From Brevibacterium sp. CS2 (GTDB lineage: Bacteria > Actinomycetota > Actinomycetes > Actinomycetales > Brevibacteriaceae), in contig NZ_CP040020.1 in the NCBI RefSeq assembly GCF_005280295.1, positions 558,001 through 622,000 on the forward strand: 64,000 bases of DNA, given 5' to 3'. The first letter of the stretch is position 1, and the number at the start of each line of letters is the position of its first letter. The position numbers were made by a program, and so were the translations under genes. Positions 36,711-45,571 of this stretch are shown piece after piece. The notes under the pieces are model-generated. The model was given only the letters and a program-made list of their open reading frames with translations. It had not been told where the DNA came from and did not search any database.

Positions 36711-38146
36711 TCCGACTCCCGTCGCTGCGCCTCGACCTCGTGGCGGTGGAGGTGCTCGTAGGAGTCGCCGAGCAGCGCGCGGAGCGCCTCGGTGCGCGGC
36801 TTGGCGCGGGACACGGCGTAGAGGACGATGCCGAGCACCATCCACACGCCGAGGATGATGTACTCCGCCGGCCACACGAGCGAGGCGCCGGTGCCGGGCA
36901 CGATCGCCCAGACGATGACGAGCAGCGCGCCGATCGCGCCGACCGCGGGCAGGAACCACAGGCGCGACACGTAGGGGCGCTCGAGCTCGGGATAGCGGCG
37001 CGGCAGGAGGTACTTCGCGATCACGACCATGCACCACACGATGCCGAGGTACACGCCGCCGGTGTCGAGGAACCACACGACCGCGCCCGGGCCCAGCCAG
37101 CCGAGGCCCAGGGTGACGGCGGCGGTGAAGATCAGGCTGATGTGCGGGATGCGGCGCTTCGGATGGATCGCGGCGAGCTGCGCGGGCAGGAGGTTCGCCC
37201 GGCCCATCGCGACGAGGATCCGCGAGCTCGCGACGAACAGGCCGAGGAAGCTCGTGAGCAGGCCGAGGAAGGCGATGAGGTACGCGCCGATCCCGAGCAG
37301 CGGGAAGCCGGCGGCGTCGAAGGCGGAGACCGTGCCGAGGTCCATAGCGGCGATCTCCTCCCATGGGTGCACCCAGGCGGTGGCGGCGAGCACGAGGCAG
37401 TAGAAGCCGCCGGCGCCGAGCACGGTGATGACGACCGTGCGGCCGATCTTTCGGGCGGAGATCCGGGCGTCCTCGGCGAGCACCGCGACGAGGCCGAAGC
37501 CGGCGAGGAAGGTCATGCTCGGGACCACGAAGCGCAGCGTGTCGGCGATCGCCGAGTTCTCCGGGTGGTAGGCGGGGAAGAAGTTGTCCGGCGAGCCGGT
37601 GGTGAAGCCGACGACGACGAGCGCGGCGCCGATGACGATGATCGCGACGAACAGCGCGAGCTGCACCTGCGCCCCGACCTCGATGCCGAACCAGTTGAGC
37701 GCGAAGAACAGCACGGTGAGCACGACGCCGACGAGGAGGACGGGGAGGTACACCGTCTCCCCGTTGATCGTGTAGAGCGGGATCGTGTTGAACACGGGGA
37801 AGAAGTTGCCGAGCAGGTACCCGAACGCGGTGACGTAGAACGCGAGCGAGGACACGTAGGCGCCGAGCAGCATCCAGCCGGTGAAGAACGCCGGCCCGCG
37901 GCCCATCGAGGTGTAGGAGTAGACGACCTCGCCGCCGGCGCGCGGGAACGCGGTCGTGAGCTCCGAGTAGGCGAGCGCCACGCAGGTCGCGAGCAGCACG
38001 CCGATCGCCAGGCCGAACACCACGCCGCCGGAGCCGTAGGAGTCGAACAGCGTCGAGTTCGTGTAGATCCAGCTCGACCCCACCACTCCGGCGACCCCGA
38101 AGGCGAGGAGCTGGAACACTCCCAGGGATTTCTTCAACTCGGCCAC
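36707..38146 (-). CDS. APC-family amino-acid permease
   Basis: Membrane carrier of the amino acid-polyamine-organocation superfamily, 479 residues with 12 or so membrane segments. FGVAGVVGSSWIYTN near the N-terminus is the usual unwound helix-1 region, and FPRAGGEVVYSYTSMG follows helix 2. GTG 38146 has GAGGAGA 8 nt upstream. It is followed by the serine hydrolase gene with a 4-nt overlap. The ligand is unknown; the hydrolase partner suggests uptake of an amino acid or a derivative. Confidence 0.9.
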   Translation of the reverse strand: MAELKKSLGVFQLLAFGVAGVVGSSWIYTNSTLFDSYGSGGVVFGLAIGVLLATCVALAYSELTTAFPRAGGEVVYSYTSMGRGPAFFTGWMLLGAYVSSLAFYVTAFGYLLGNFFPVFNTIPLYTINGETVYLPVLLVGVVLTVLFFALNWFGIEVGAQVQLALFVAIIVIGAALVVVGFTTGSPDNFFPAYHPENSAIADTLRFVVPSMTFLAGFGLVAVLAEDARISARKIGRTVVITVLGAGGFYCLVLAATAWVHPWEEIAAMDLGTVSAFDAAGFPLLGIGAYLIAFLGLLTSFLGLFVASSRILVAMGRANLLPAQLAAIHPKRRIPHISLIFTAAVTLGLGWLGPGAVVWFLDTGGVYLGIVWCMVVIAKYLLPRRYPELERPYVSRLWFLPAVGAIGALLVIVWAIVPGTGASLVWPAEYIILGVWMVLGIVLYAVSRAKPRTEALRALLGDSYEHLHRHEVEAQRRESE

Positions 38147-38325
38147 GTGCGTTCTCCTCGCTCTGCGGTCGGCCCGCGCACCGCACCCGAGGCGCCCCGC
38201 GGCGCCGGTGCCCGCGCCAGCTCGACCTGTCTCACCAGGACGATCGTCCTGCTCGGGTCTCGATCTTCAAAGGCTTGCCCAACATACCTTTGAGTGACCC
38301 GGAGCACAAGCCCCGGGGTGAAGCA

Positions 38326-38331
38326 TAGACT
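38326..38331 (+). promoter_or_regulatory. -10 box, leaderless promoter
   Basis: TAGACT stands 7 nt before the ATG at 38339. Confidence 0.6.
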
Positions 38332-38338
38332 TCTGCGC

Positions 38339-39382
38339 ATGACTGCTGTTGCGTGCTACCAGGCCACCGCCCCCGACCAGCCCCTGACCAAGGGCACCCT
38401 CGACCGCCGCGAGCTGCGGGCCGACGACGTGATGATCGAGATCGAGTTCGCCGGGATCTGCCACTCCGACATCCACACGGTGCGCGACGAGTGGGGCGGC
38501 TGCCGCTACCCGATGACGCCCGGCCACGAGATCGTCGGCCGGATCTCCGCGCTCGGCTCCGCGGTCACCGACTTCGCGCTCGGCGACCGGGTGGGTGTGG
38601 GCTGCCTCGTCGACTCCTGCGGCGAGTGCGCGCAGTGCGCGGCGGGCAACGAGCACTACTGCGAGACCGGCTCCGTGGGCACGTACAACAGCACCGACCG
38701 GGTCGACGGCTCGGTGACGCAGGGCGGCTATGCCACCCACATCCCCGTCAGTCGCCGCTTCCTCATCCGCATCCCCGAGTCCCTCGACCCGGCCGCGGCG
38801 ACCCCGCTGCTGTGCGCCGGCATCACCACCTACTCGCCGCTGCGCAAGTGGCAGGCCGGGCCCGGCTCGCACGTCGCCGTCGTCGGCCTCGGCGGGCTCG
38901 GGCACGTCGCGGTCAAGCTCGCCGCGGCGATGGGCGCCCGGGTGACGGTGTTCTCGCACTCACTGGCGAAGGAGGACGACGGCCGCCGGTTCGGTGCAGC
39001 GGACTACGTCTCCACCGCCGAGGACGGCTTCCACCGCGCCCACCGGGGCGAGTTCGACCTCATCCTCAACACCGTCTCCGTCCCGCTCGACACCGACACC
39101 TACCTCAAGATGCTCCGCCCCGAGGGCGCCTTCGTCCTCCTCGGCCTGCCGCCGGCGCCCCTGTCGGTGCAGCCGGGACTGCTCATCGGCGGTCGGCACA
39201 CGGTCGCCGGCTCGAACATCGGCGGCATCCGCGAGACGCAGGAGATGATCGACTTCTGCGCCGAGCACGGGATCACCGCGGAGATCGAGCTCATCGACGC
39301 GGACGCCATCAACGACGCCTACGACCGGGTGGTCGACTCCGCCGTGCGCTACCGGTTCGTCATCGACGCCAAGACCTTCTGA
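38339..39382 (+). CDS. zinc-dependent NAD(P) alcohol dehydrogenase (CAD type)
   Basis: Medium-chain alcohol/aldehyde reductase of 347 residues, close to the cinnamyl-alcohol-dehydrogenase (YahK/AdhC) group. Catalytic zinc ligands are Cys41 and His63 with Glu64; the structural zinc is held by Cys94, Cys97, Cys100 and Cys108. The nucleotide site is GLGGLG. Such enzymes usually reduce aldehydes with NADPH. ATG 38339 lies 7 nt behind TAGACT; the 15 codons open upstream are not family-like. It is divergent from the permease gene and converges closely on the copper ATPase gene. Confidence 0.93.
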   Translation: MTAVACYQATAPDQPLTKGTLDRRELRADDVMIEIEFAGICHSDIHTVRDEWGGCRYPMTPGHEIVGRISALGSAVTDFALGDRVGVGCLVDSCGECAQCAAGNEHYCETGSVGTYNSTDRVDGSVTQGGYATHIPVSRRFLIRIPESLDPAAATPLLCAGITTYSPLRKWQAGPGSHVAVVGLGGLGHVAVKLAAAMGARVTVFSHSLAKEDDGRRFGAADYVSTAEDGFHRAHRGEFDLILNTVSVPLDTDTYLKMLRPEGAFVLLGLPPAPLSVQPGLLIGGRHTVAGSNIGGIRETQEMIDFCAEHGITAEIELIDADAINDAYDRVVDSAVRYRFVIDAKTF

Positions 39383-39448
39383 GCCGCTGACGAGGAGAGC
39401 GACGGAGCGCGACCGCGCACGCCGAGGCGCCGGAGCACGCTCGGCTGC

Positions 39449-41659
39449 TCATCCGCGCTCCGCAGCCCCCGCGGTCTCCCGGCGTGAGGCATCGTCTTGC
39501 TCGGCGGTCGGCGCGAGGTTCTGCGGATCGAGCTCGGTCCGGCGCAGCAGCTGCGCGTTGAGGGCGACGATGATCGTCGAGAGCGACATGAGGATCGCAC
39601 CGACGGCCGGGGAGAGCACGAAGCCGAGGGGCGCGAGGACACCGGCGGCGAGCGGGACGGCGAGCACGTTGTAGCCGGCGGCCCACACGAGGTTCTGCAT
39701 CATCTTCCGGTAGCTCGCGCGGGACAGATCGATCATCGAGAGCACGGCCCGCGGGTCGTTGCCCGCGAGCACCACGCCCGCGGACTCCATCGCGACGTCG
39801 GTTCCGGCACCGATCGCGATCCCGACGTCGGCGCGGGCGAGCGCCGGCGCATCATTGACCCCGTCGCCGACCATGGCGACGGACCGCCCCCGGCCCTGGA
39901 GATCCGCCACTGCGGAATCCTTGTCGTGCGGGAGGACGTCGGCGAACACCTCGTCGATGCCGAGTTCCCGGCCGACGGCCTCGGCGACCTGTCGGGCGTC
40001 GCCGGTGATGAGCGCGACCTGGACCCCACGGTCCCGGAGCGCCTTCACCGCGGCCTGCGATTCGGGCCGGACGGCGTCCTCGAGGGCGACGGCGCCGATG
40101 ACGCGGTCGTCGGCGATGACGTGGACGATGCTCGCTCCGCGCCCGGTCCACTCCTCGATCCGGTCGGCGAGCTCCGACGGCGACTCGAGTGACATCTCCT
40201 CGAGCAGGTTCGGTCCCCCGACCGCGACCTCGGTCCCGTCGACCTGGGCACGGACCCCGCGCCCTGCAGCCGACGAGAAGTCGCTCCCGGTCAGCGGGAG
40301 CCCGGCGGCATCGTCGTATTCGGCGGCCGCGGCGGTGATGGCGCGGGCGACCGGGTGCTCGCTGCGCGCCTCGGCCGCGGCGGCCAGGGCGAGGACCCGC
40401 CCGTCGTCGAGGCCGTCGACGGAGGCGACCGCCGCCACGGTGTGCGCACCCCGGGTCAGGGTGCCGGTCTTGTCGAACAGCACGGTGTCGATCGACCGCA
40501 TCCGCTCGAGGGCGATCCGGTCCTTGATGAGCACCCCGGCGCTCGCGGCGCGCTCGGTCGAGATCGCGATGACGAGCGGGATGGCGAGGCCGAGGGCGTG
40601 CGGGCAGGCGATGACGAGCACGGTGACCGTGCGGACGACCGCCTCGTCCGGGAAGCCGATGAGCAGCCAGACGAGGAAGGTGATGATCCCGGCGCCGAGC
40701 GCGAACCAGAACAGCAGCGCGGCCGCCCGGTCGGCGAGCGCCTGGGCGCGGGAGGAGGAGTCCTGCGCCTCGGAGACGAGCCGCTGGATCCCGGCGAGCG
40801 CGGTGTCGTCCCCGGTCGCCTCGACTTCGATGCGCACGGAGTCGTCGACCGCGACGGTGCCGGCGACGACGGTGTCCCCCGCGGCGCGCGGCACGGTCCT
40901 GGATTCTCCGGTGATCATCGATTCATCGAACTCGGCATGGCCGTCGACGATCCGGCCGTCGGCCGGGACGCGCCCACCGGAGCGCACGAGGACAATGTCA
41001 CCGGCGGCGAGCTCGGCGACGGACACGGTGACGGTCCCGCCGTCGACGACCTTCTCGGCGTCGTCGGGCAGGAGCTCGGCGAGCGCATCGAGTGCGCCCG
41101 ATGCCGCCCCGAGTGCCCGCATCTCCATCCAGTGGCCGAGCAGCATGATGACGACGAGCAGGGCGAGCTCCCACCAGAAGTCGAGCTGGAAGCCGCCGAC
41201 CCCGAGGCTGGTGATCCACGAGGCGACGAAGGCGACGGTGATCGCCATCGCGATGAGGAGCATCATCCCGGGCCTGCGGGACCGGAGCTCGGAGATCCCG
41301 CCGGTCAGGAAGGGCATCCCGCCGTAGAGATAGATCACCGTGCCGAGCACCGGGGCGACCCAGTGGGCACCGGGGAACTCGGGCACGGACAGGCCGAAGA
41401 ACCCGACGAACATCGGGCTGAAGGCCATGACGGGGAGAGCCAGCACCAGGCTCAGCCAGAACCGGGTCCTGAACATGGCGGCGTGATCCCCGTGTCCACC
41501 GCCGTGGCCCGAGTGGCCGCCGTGGTCCGAATGGCCGGAGTGATCGCTGTGACCGGGCTGGCCGTGGCCGGAATGGCCGCGACTGGGATGGCCGTGACGG
41601 TCGGAATGCTCCTCGTGCGCGGCGTGGGCGTCCTGGTGACGGGCGTCCGAAGAACTCAT
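39449..41659 (-). CDS. copB: copper-translocating P-type ATPase, CopB (CPH) type
   Basis: Heavy-metal efflux ATPase of 736 residues. The N-terminal 60 residues are a His/Gly/Asp-rich metal-binding region instead of CxxC domains. The transmembrane metal site is CPH at 352-354 (VIACPHALGLAIP), which marks the P1B-3 (CopB) group associated with Cu or Ag export. Other marks are TGES, the phosphorylation motif DKTGT (396-400), SEHPVAR and GDGVNDAP. ATG 41659 has GAGGAG upstream. A CsoR-type palindrome at 41703-41719 indicates copper-induced derepression; no csoR gene is in the window. Confidence 0.95.
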   Translation of the reverse strand: MSSSDARHQDAHAAHEEHSDRHGHPSRGHSGHGQPGHSDHSGHSDHGGHSGHGGGHGDHAAMFRTRFWLSLVLALPVMAFSPMFVGFFGLSVPEFPGAHWVAPVLGTVIYLYGGMPFLTGGISELRSRRPGMMLLIAMAITVAFVASWITSLGVGGFQLDFWWELALLVVIMLLGHWMEMRALGAASGALDALAELLPDDAEKVVDGGTVTVSVAELAAGDIVLVRSGGRVPADGRIVDGHAEFDESMITGESRTVPRAAGDTVVAGTVAVDDSVRIEVEATGDDTALAGIQRLVSEAQDSSSRAQALADRAAALLFWFALGAGIITFLVWLLIGFPDEAVVRTVTVLVIACPHALGLAIPLVIAISTERAASAGVLIKDRIALERMRSIDTVLFDKTGTLTRGAHTVAAVASVDGLDDGRVLALAAAAEARSEHPVARAITAAAAEYDDAAGLPLTGSDFSSAAGRGVRAQVDGTEVAVGGPNLLEEMSLESPSELADRIEEWTGRGASIVHVIADDRVIGAVALEDAVRPESQAAVKALRDRGVQVALITGDARQVAEAVGRELGIDEVFADVLPHDKDSAVADLQGRGRSVAMVGDGVNDAPALARADVGIAIGAGTDVAMESAGVVLAGNDPRAVLSMIDLSRASYRKMMQNLVWAAGYNVLAVPLAAGVLAPLGFVLSPAVGAILMSLSTIIVALNAQLLRRTELDPQNLAPTAEQDDASRRETAGAAERG

Positions 41660-41702
41660 GTGAACTCCTCGATCGTGTCGGGTGGCTTCGCCCTTCGATC
41701 TT

Positions 41703-41719
41703 ATACCCCCTAGGGGTAT
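41703..41719. promoter_or_regulatory. CsoR-type copper operator
   Basis: ATACCCCCTAGGGGTAT is a perfect palindrome in its seven-base arms (ATACCCC/GGGGTAT) and resembles CsoR operators. It lies 44-60 nt upstream of the copper ATPase start. Confidence 0.8.
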
Positions 41720-41839
41720 TGTGAACAGGGGGCTCCACAGTTCCGTCGGTCACGGTGCGCGCCCCGCGCCTGCAACAATCGGGGTGGAGCCGGAGAACGC
41801 ATCCGCTCGCCACCCACCGCCGCAGAGGAGCACACCGAC

Positions 41840-42871
41840 GTGCCGAACCCCGCCCTTTCCGAACCGATCCGCACCACCGACTACCACACGGCCGGGGAGC
41901 CGTTCCGGATCGTCACGGAGACCCCGCCCCTCTCCGCCCCCACCGTCGCGGACAAGCGGCTCGAGGCGATGGCGGACCCCGCGGTCGACGGGCTGCGCCG
42001 GCTGCTGTGCTCGGAGCCGCGGGGACATGCCGACATGTACGGCGGCTTCATCACCGCACCCGATGATCCGGGCGCGCACTTCGGCGTGCTGTTCTGGCAC
42101 GCGGACGGGTTCTCGACCGCTTGCGGGCACGGGACGATCGCGCTCGGGACCTGGGCGGTGGAGACCGGCCGGGTGCCCGTGGAAGCGGGCGGCACCACCG
42201 ACGTCGTCATCGATGTCCCGTCCGGCCGGGTCGCCGCCCGGGTGAGCACCGATGTCGAGGGGCGGGTCGCCTCGGCGGCATTCGTCAACGTGCCGAGCGT
42301 CCACCTCCACTCCGGCGTCGAGGTGCACACGGGTGCCGGCACGGTGCCGGTGTCGATCAGCAGCAGCGGCGCGCTCTATGCGAGCGTCGACGCGACCGCG
42401 TTCGGGCTCCTCGTGGTCCCCGAGAACCTGCCCGAGTCCATCGCACTCGGCCGGGAGATCAAGGCCGCGCTCGACGGCACGGAGTTCGCTCAGCACCCGG
42501 AGGACGCGCGGCTCAGCGGCATCTACGGGGTGATCTTCGTCGAGCACCTGGGGTTCGAAGACGACGGCAGCCCGGTGCAGCGCAACGTCACGGTGTTCGC
42601 CGACGGCCAGGTGGACCGCTCGCCGTGCGGCTCGGGGACCGCGGCACGGATGGCGACCCTCGCCGCCGAGGGCGTGCTCCGCCCAGGCACCCGGCTCGTC
42701 CACGAATCGATCGTCGGCACGCGGTTCGTCGGCCGCATCCTCGAGCAGACGCACGCGCACGGGTTCGAGGCGATCGTGCCCGAGATCACCGGCAGCGCCC
42801 ACCGGACCGGGGAGCACACCTTCACCGTCGACCCCGCCGACCCCCTGGTCCCCGGCTTCACCCTCCGCTGA
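41840..42871 (+). CDS. proline racemase-family protein (possible hydroxyproline epimerase)
   Basis: Enzyme of 343 residues in the proline racemase / 4-hydroxyproline 2-epimerase / trans-3-hydroxyproline dehydratase family. Both catalytic cysteines are present: Cys95 in STACGHGT and Cys263 in RSPCGSGTA. Retention of both favours a racemase or epimerase over the dehydratase, which has Thr at one site. DYHTAGEPFRIV at 14-25 is the usual N-terminal motif. GTG 41840 follows GAGGAG. No other hydroxyproline genes are nearby, so the substrate stays open. Confidence 0.88.
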   Translation: MPNPALSEPIRTTDYHTAGEPFRIVTETPPLSAPTVADKRLEAMADPAVDGLRRLLCSEPRGHADMYGGFITAPDDPGAHFGVLFWHADGFSTACGHGTIALGTWAVETGRVPVEAGGTTDVVIDVPSGRVAARVSTDVEGRVASAAFVNVPSVHLHSGVEVHTGAGTVPVSISSSGALYASVDATAFGLLVVPENLPESIALGREIKAALDGTEFAQHPEDARLSGIYGVIFVEHLGFEDDGSPVQRNVTVFADGQVDRSPCGSGTAARMATLAAEGVLRPGTRLVHESIVGTRFVGRILEQTHAHGFEAIVPEITGSAHRTGEHTFTVDPADPLVPGFTLR

Positions 42872-42910
42872 GGCCGGTGCCGGGGACGAGCCGGAGGGTT
42901 GGTGCCGGGC

Positions 42911-43021
42911 GGCCCGCACCTCGGCCCCGGCTATCCCAGCCGTTCCGGCGCCACTTCAGTGCGGTTCGTCGGCTTCGGGGGCACTTCAGTGCGGATACTC
43001 ACCGGTATCCGCACTGCAGTG
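42911..43021. repeat. AGTGCGG repeat element, copy 1
   Basis: A 111-bp element between convergent genes, nearly identical to 45434-45544. AGTGCGG cores at 42958 and 42988 (30 bp apart) are followed by the inverted core CCGCACT (43009-43015). AGTGCGGATAC and GTATCCGCACT form an 11-bp perfect stem. Confidence 0.8.
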
Positions 43022-43065
43022 ACCCGGGAAGACCCCGATTCCGGGCTCGATCGGCTGCGCTGCGC

Positions 43066-44418
43066 TCAGTGTGCCCGTTCCTCAGCAGCGAAGGCCCGCA
43101 CGCCGTGCCGCTGGGCGTGGAGGGCGGCGAGCCCGGTGCCGAGGAGCGCGAGCCCGCTGGCGATGACGGTGACGAGGACGTACCCGAGGCTGTCGGCGAG
43201 CCAGGTCATGAGCGCCCCGGACACGTAGCTGAAGAGGATCGCGGTCGAGGCGAGCAGGGTGAAGTCGACGCCGGCGGATTCGACCCGCGAGTAGTCCATG
43301 TTCACCGTGTACACGACGGTCGATGCCGCCGCCATCGCCGCGACGTACAGGCACACCCCGGCGACCACGGCCAGCCGGGAACCGTCCCCGCCCATGAGCG
43401 GCAGCAGGCCGAGGGTCGCAGCGGCGGCGGCGATTCCGGTGGCGAGGATCATGGTGCGGCGGCCGAACCGGGCGAGGAGCCACCCGCTGCCGAGCGAGGC
43501 GGCGATCGCGGGGAAGCCGAGCACGATCCCCATGAGCACGCCGATCGCGGTGAGCGACCAGCCGGCGTCGACGAGCGCGACGGTGAGCAGGCCGTAGGCC
43601 GCGGTCACCCCACAGAGGAAGGCGGGCATCGCCGCGAGCGCCCAGAAGCGGCAGCCCGACTGGGCGAAGAGCGAGCGCATCGCCCGCACGGAGGCGCGCA
43701 GACCGTGGGCGGCGCCGGCGAACCCGGCCGGCGCCTCGGCGGAGTGCGGGTGGGAGCTCGCCGAACGGGGCTGGACCCCGGCCGCCTGTGGCAGAGGCTC
43801 CGCGAACCGGAGCACGAGGACGAGCGGGAGGAGGGTGAGCACGGTGAGCGTGACGACCGCGGCCGTCCAGCCGATCGCGTCGTACATGACGACGACGAGC
43901 CCGCCGCCGAGGATGTTGCCGAGCCACGACCCCGCCCCGGCGAGTCCGTTGGCGACCCCGCGGTGGCGGGCGTCGACGATCCGCACGGCGAGGGCGTCTG
44001 CGGCGATGTCCTGGGTGGCGCTGAGGAATGCGTACGCGCCGATGATGAGTCCGAGCGCCCCGAGCTGCGTGGCGGGCTCGCGGATGAGGAGCAGTGCGAG
44101 GACGCTGAGCGCGAGCAGCGGCTGGACGACGAGGATCCAGTTCCGGTAGTGCCCCGTGCGGGTGCGTCCGACAGCGTCGACGAGCGGCGCCCAGAGGAAC
44201 TTGAGCGCCCACACCGCGCCGATGAGCTGGAACGCGGCGAGCTGCGCGAGCTCGATCCCCTGCCGCCGCAGGATCGCGACGAGGCCGAAGTAGATGAATC
44301 CGACACCGACGTACTGGGCGGTGTAGAGGCTGCCGAGGAGCGGGACGCTCGTGCGCAGCGGCGGGATGGGGAGGCCGCCGGCCGCGGTCGGCGCGGCGGA
44401 CGGGGCATGCATGGTCAT
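43066..44418 (-). CDS. MFS transporter, probable siderophore carrier (RhtX/FptX-like)
   Basis: Multi-pass carrier of 450 residues with about 12 membrane segments. The motif VWALKFLWAPLVDAVGRTR and the segment ATQDIAADALAVRI resemble the AmpG/RhtX/FptX group, in which some members take up ferric siderophores. The iron link is supported by its divergent neighbour, a siderophore-interacting protein, and by two DtxR-like boxes in the shared promoter. ATG 44418 lies 6 nt behind TAGCCT (leaderless). Uptake of a siderophore is inferred from context. Confidence 0.83.
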   Translation of the reverse strand: MTMHAPSAAPTAAGGLPIPPLRTSVPLLGSLYTAQYVGVGFIYFGLVAILRRQGIELAQLAAFQLIGAVWALKFLWAPLVDAVGRTRTGHYRNWILVVQPLLALSVLALLLIREPATQLGALGLIIGAYAFLSATQDIAADALAVRIVDARHRGVANGLAGAGSWLGNILGGGLVVVMYDAIGWTAAVVTLTVLTLLPLVLVLRFAEPLPQAAGVQPRSASSHPHSAEAPAGFAGAAHGLRASVRAMRSLFAQSGCRFWALAAMPAFLCGVTAAYGLLTVALVDAGWSLTAIGVLMGIVLGFPAIAASLGSGWLLARFGRRTMILATGIAAAAATLGLLPLMGGDGSRLAVVAGVCLYVAAMAAASTVVYTVNMDYSRVESAGVDFTLLASTAILFSYVSGALMTWLADSLGYVLVTVIASGLALLGTGLAALHAQRHGVRAFAAEERAH

Positions 44419-44422
44419 GCGG

Positions 44423-44460
44423 TAAGGCTAACTTCATTTGAGCATGTTCGTGTAACCTAA
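44423..44460. promoter_or_regulatory. divergent iron-regulated promoter, two DtxR-like boxes
   Basis: TAAGGCTAACTTCATTTGA (44423-44441) and, on the minus strand, TTAGGTTACACGAACATGC (44442-44460) match the DtxR consensus in about 11 and 13 of 19 positions. The minus-strand -10 box TAGCCT (44425-44430) overlaps the first. Confidence 0.6.
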
Positions 44461-44511
44461 TTTCCGGAAACCCGATCCTGGGTGCCGCCGAACACAGAGG
44501 AGCCCACCGCG

Positions 44512-45429
44512 ATGACACCCCCGCCGAGGACCGTGAGCTCGACGCTCCTGTCTGCAGCGACCGCGGTCTACGGCCGCTTCATGGCGATCGCCCCGCCGCG
44601 CGAGGAGTACGTCCTCCACCGGCTCACCGTCACGGCGAACGTCGAGGTCGCCCCGCGCGTCCGACGGATCACCCTGGCCGCGGAGTCGCTGCGCACCTTC
44701 GTCCCCGTCGGACCCGACGAGTACTTCGCACTCATCCTGCCGCGCCCCGGGGTCGCGCTCGCGCTGCCGGCTCCCGAGGTCCTCCAGGTCGCCCGCGCAG
44801 TCCGCGACTTCCCGGAAGACATCCGACCCGACGTCCGCTGCTACACCGTGCGGCGGCACCGGCCGGGGCGCGGGGAGATCGACGTCGACGTCGTCACGCA
44901 CGGGGACGCAGGCCCGGGGTCGGCCTGGGCACTGCGGGCGCGTCCCGGGGACGAGGTCGGTCTCAAGGAGGGCTCGGCGGGGTACCGCCGTCCCGCCGAG
45001 GGTCCCCAGCTGCTCGCCGCGGACGAGACCGCGCTGCCGGCGCTGGCCCACATCGCCGAGGAGCTGGCCGGCACACCCGACGCCGCGCGGGTCCGCGCCT
45101 TCGTCGAGGTCGACAGCATGGACTCCGTCGCCGACCGGCCGGAGTCGATCGACATCACCTGGGTGGTGCGCGGGTCCGCACGACCCGGCGATCTGCTCGC
45201 GGACGCCATCTCCGAAGCGCTCGCGACGGGAGCGGACCCCGGCACGGAGCCGGGTGCGAGATCAGGTGAGGGCAGCACGGCGGGCGCCCCGGACTTCACG
45301 AGCGCGTGGCTGTGCGGTGAGGGCGGCGGGGTCGCGCGGATCCGCAGGCTGCTGCTCACGCGCACGGCGCTCACCCGCCGCTCGGTGTTCTCCAAGGGCT
45401 ATTGGCAGGCCGGCCGGCCCACCGAGTGA
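44512..45429 (+). CDS. siderophore-interacting protein (FAD-dependent ferric reductase)
   Basis: Cytoplasmic flavoprotein of 305 residues of the SIP family, which reduces ferric siderophores to release iron. The FAD-binding pattern RCYTVRR, followed by DVDVVTHGDAGPGSAWA, is visible, as is the C-terminal FTSAWLCGEGG and a final RSVFSKGYWQAG. A Gly/Ala/Glu-rich insert near 245-265 is unusual. ATG 44512 follows AGAGGAG. It is divergent from the MFS siderophore carrier across DtxR-like boxes, and probably also serves the importer at 58.8-62.6 kb. Confidence 0.92.
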   Translation: MTPPPRTVSSTLLSAATAVYGRFMAIAPPREEYVLHRLTVTANVEVAPRVRRITLAAESLRTFVPVGPDEYFALILPRPGVALALPAPEVLQVARAVRDFPEDIRPDVRCYTVRRHRPGRGEIDVDVVTHGDAGPGSAWALRARPGDEVGLKEGSAGYRRPAEGPQLLAADETALPALAHIAEELAGTPDAARVRAFVEVDSMDSVADRPESIDITWVVRGSARPGDLLADAISEALATGADPGTEPGARSGEGSTAGAPDFTSAWLCGEGGGVARIRRLLLTRTALTRRSVFSKGYWQAGRPTE

Positions 45430-45433
45430 TGCC

Positions 45434-45544
45434 GGCCCGCACCTCGACCCCGGCTATCCCAGCCGTTCCGGCGCCACCTCAGTGCGGTTCGTCGGTTCCG
45501 GGTGCACTGCAGTGCGGATACTCACCGGTATCCGCACTGCAGTG
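45434..45544. repeat. AGTGCGG repeat element, copy 2
   Basis: A 111-bp near-duplicate of 42911-43021. AGTGCGG cores at 45481 and 45511 (30 bp apart) and the inverted core at 45532-45538 keep the geometry. The final palindrome is perfect over 17 bp: CACTGCAGTGCGGATAC and its complement. It lies between convergent genes. Confidence 0.8.
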
Positions 45545-45571
45545 CACCGGGAGCGGCCAGGCGCCCCCCGC

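Noticed and set aside
34911..38186. Single 1091-codon frame joining the serine hydrolase with upstream sequence
   Set aside because: The first 490 codons are the wrong-frame reading of the amino-acid permease; the hydrolase starts at GTG 36710, overlapping the permease stop.
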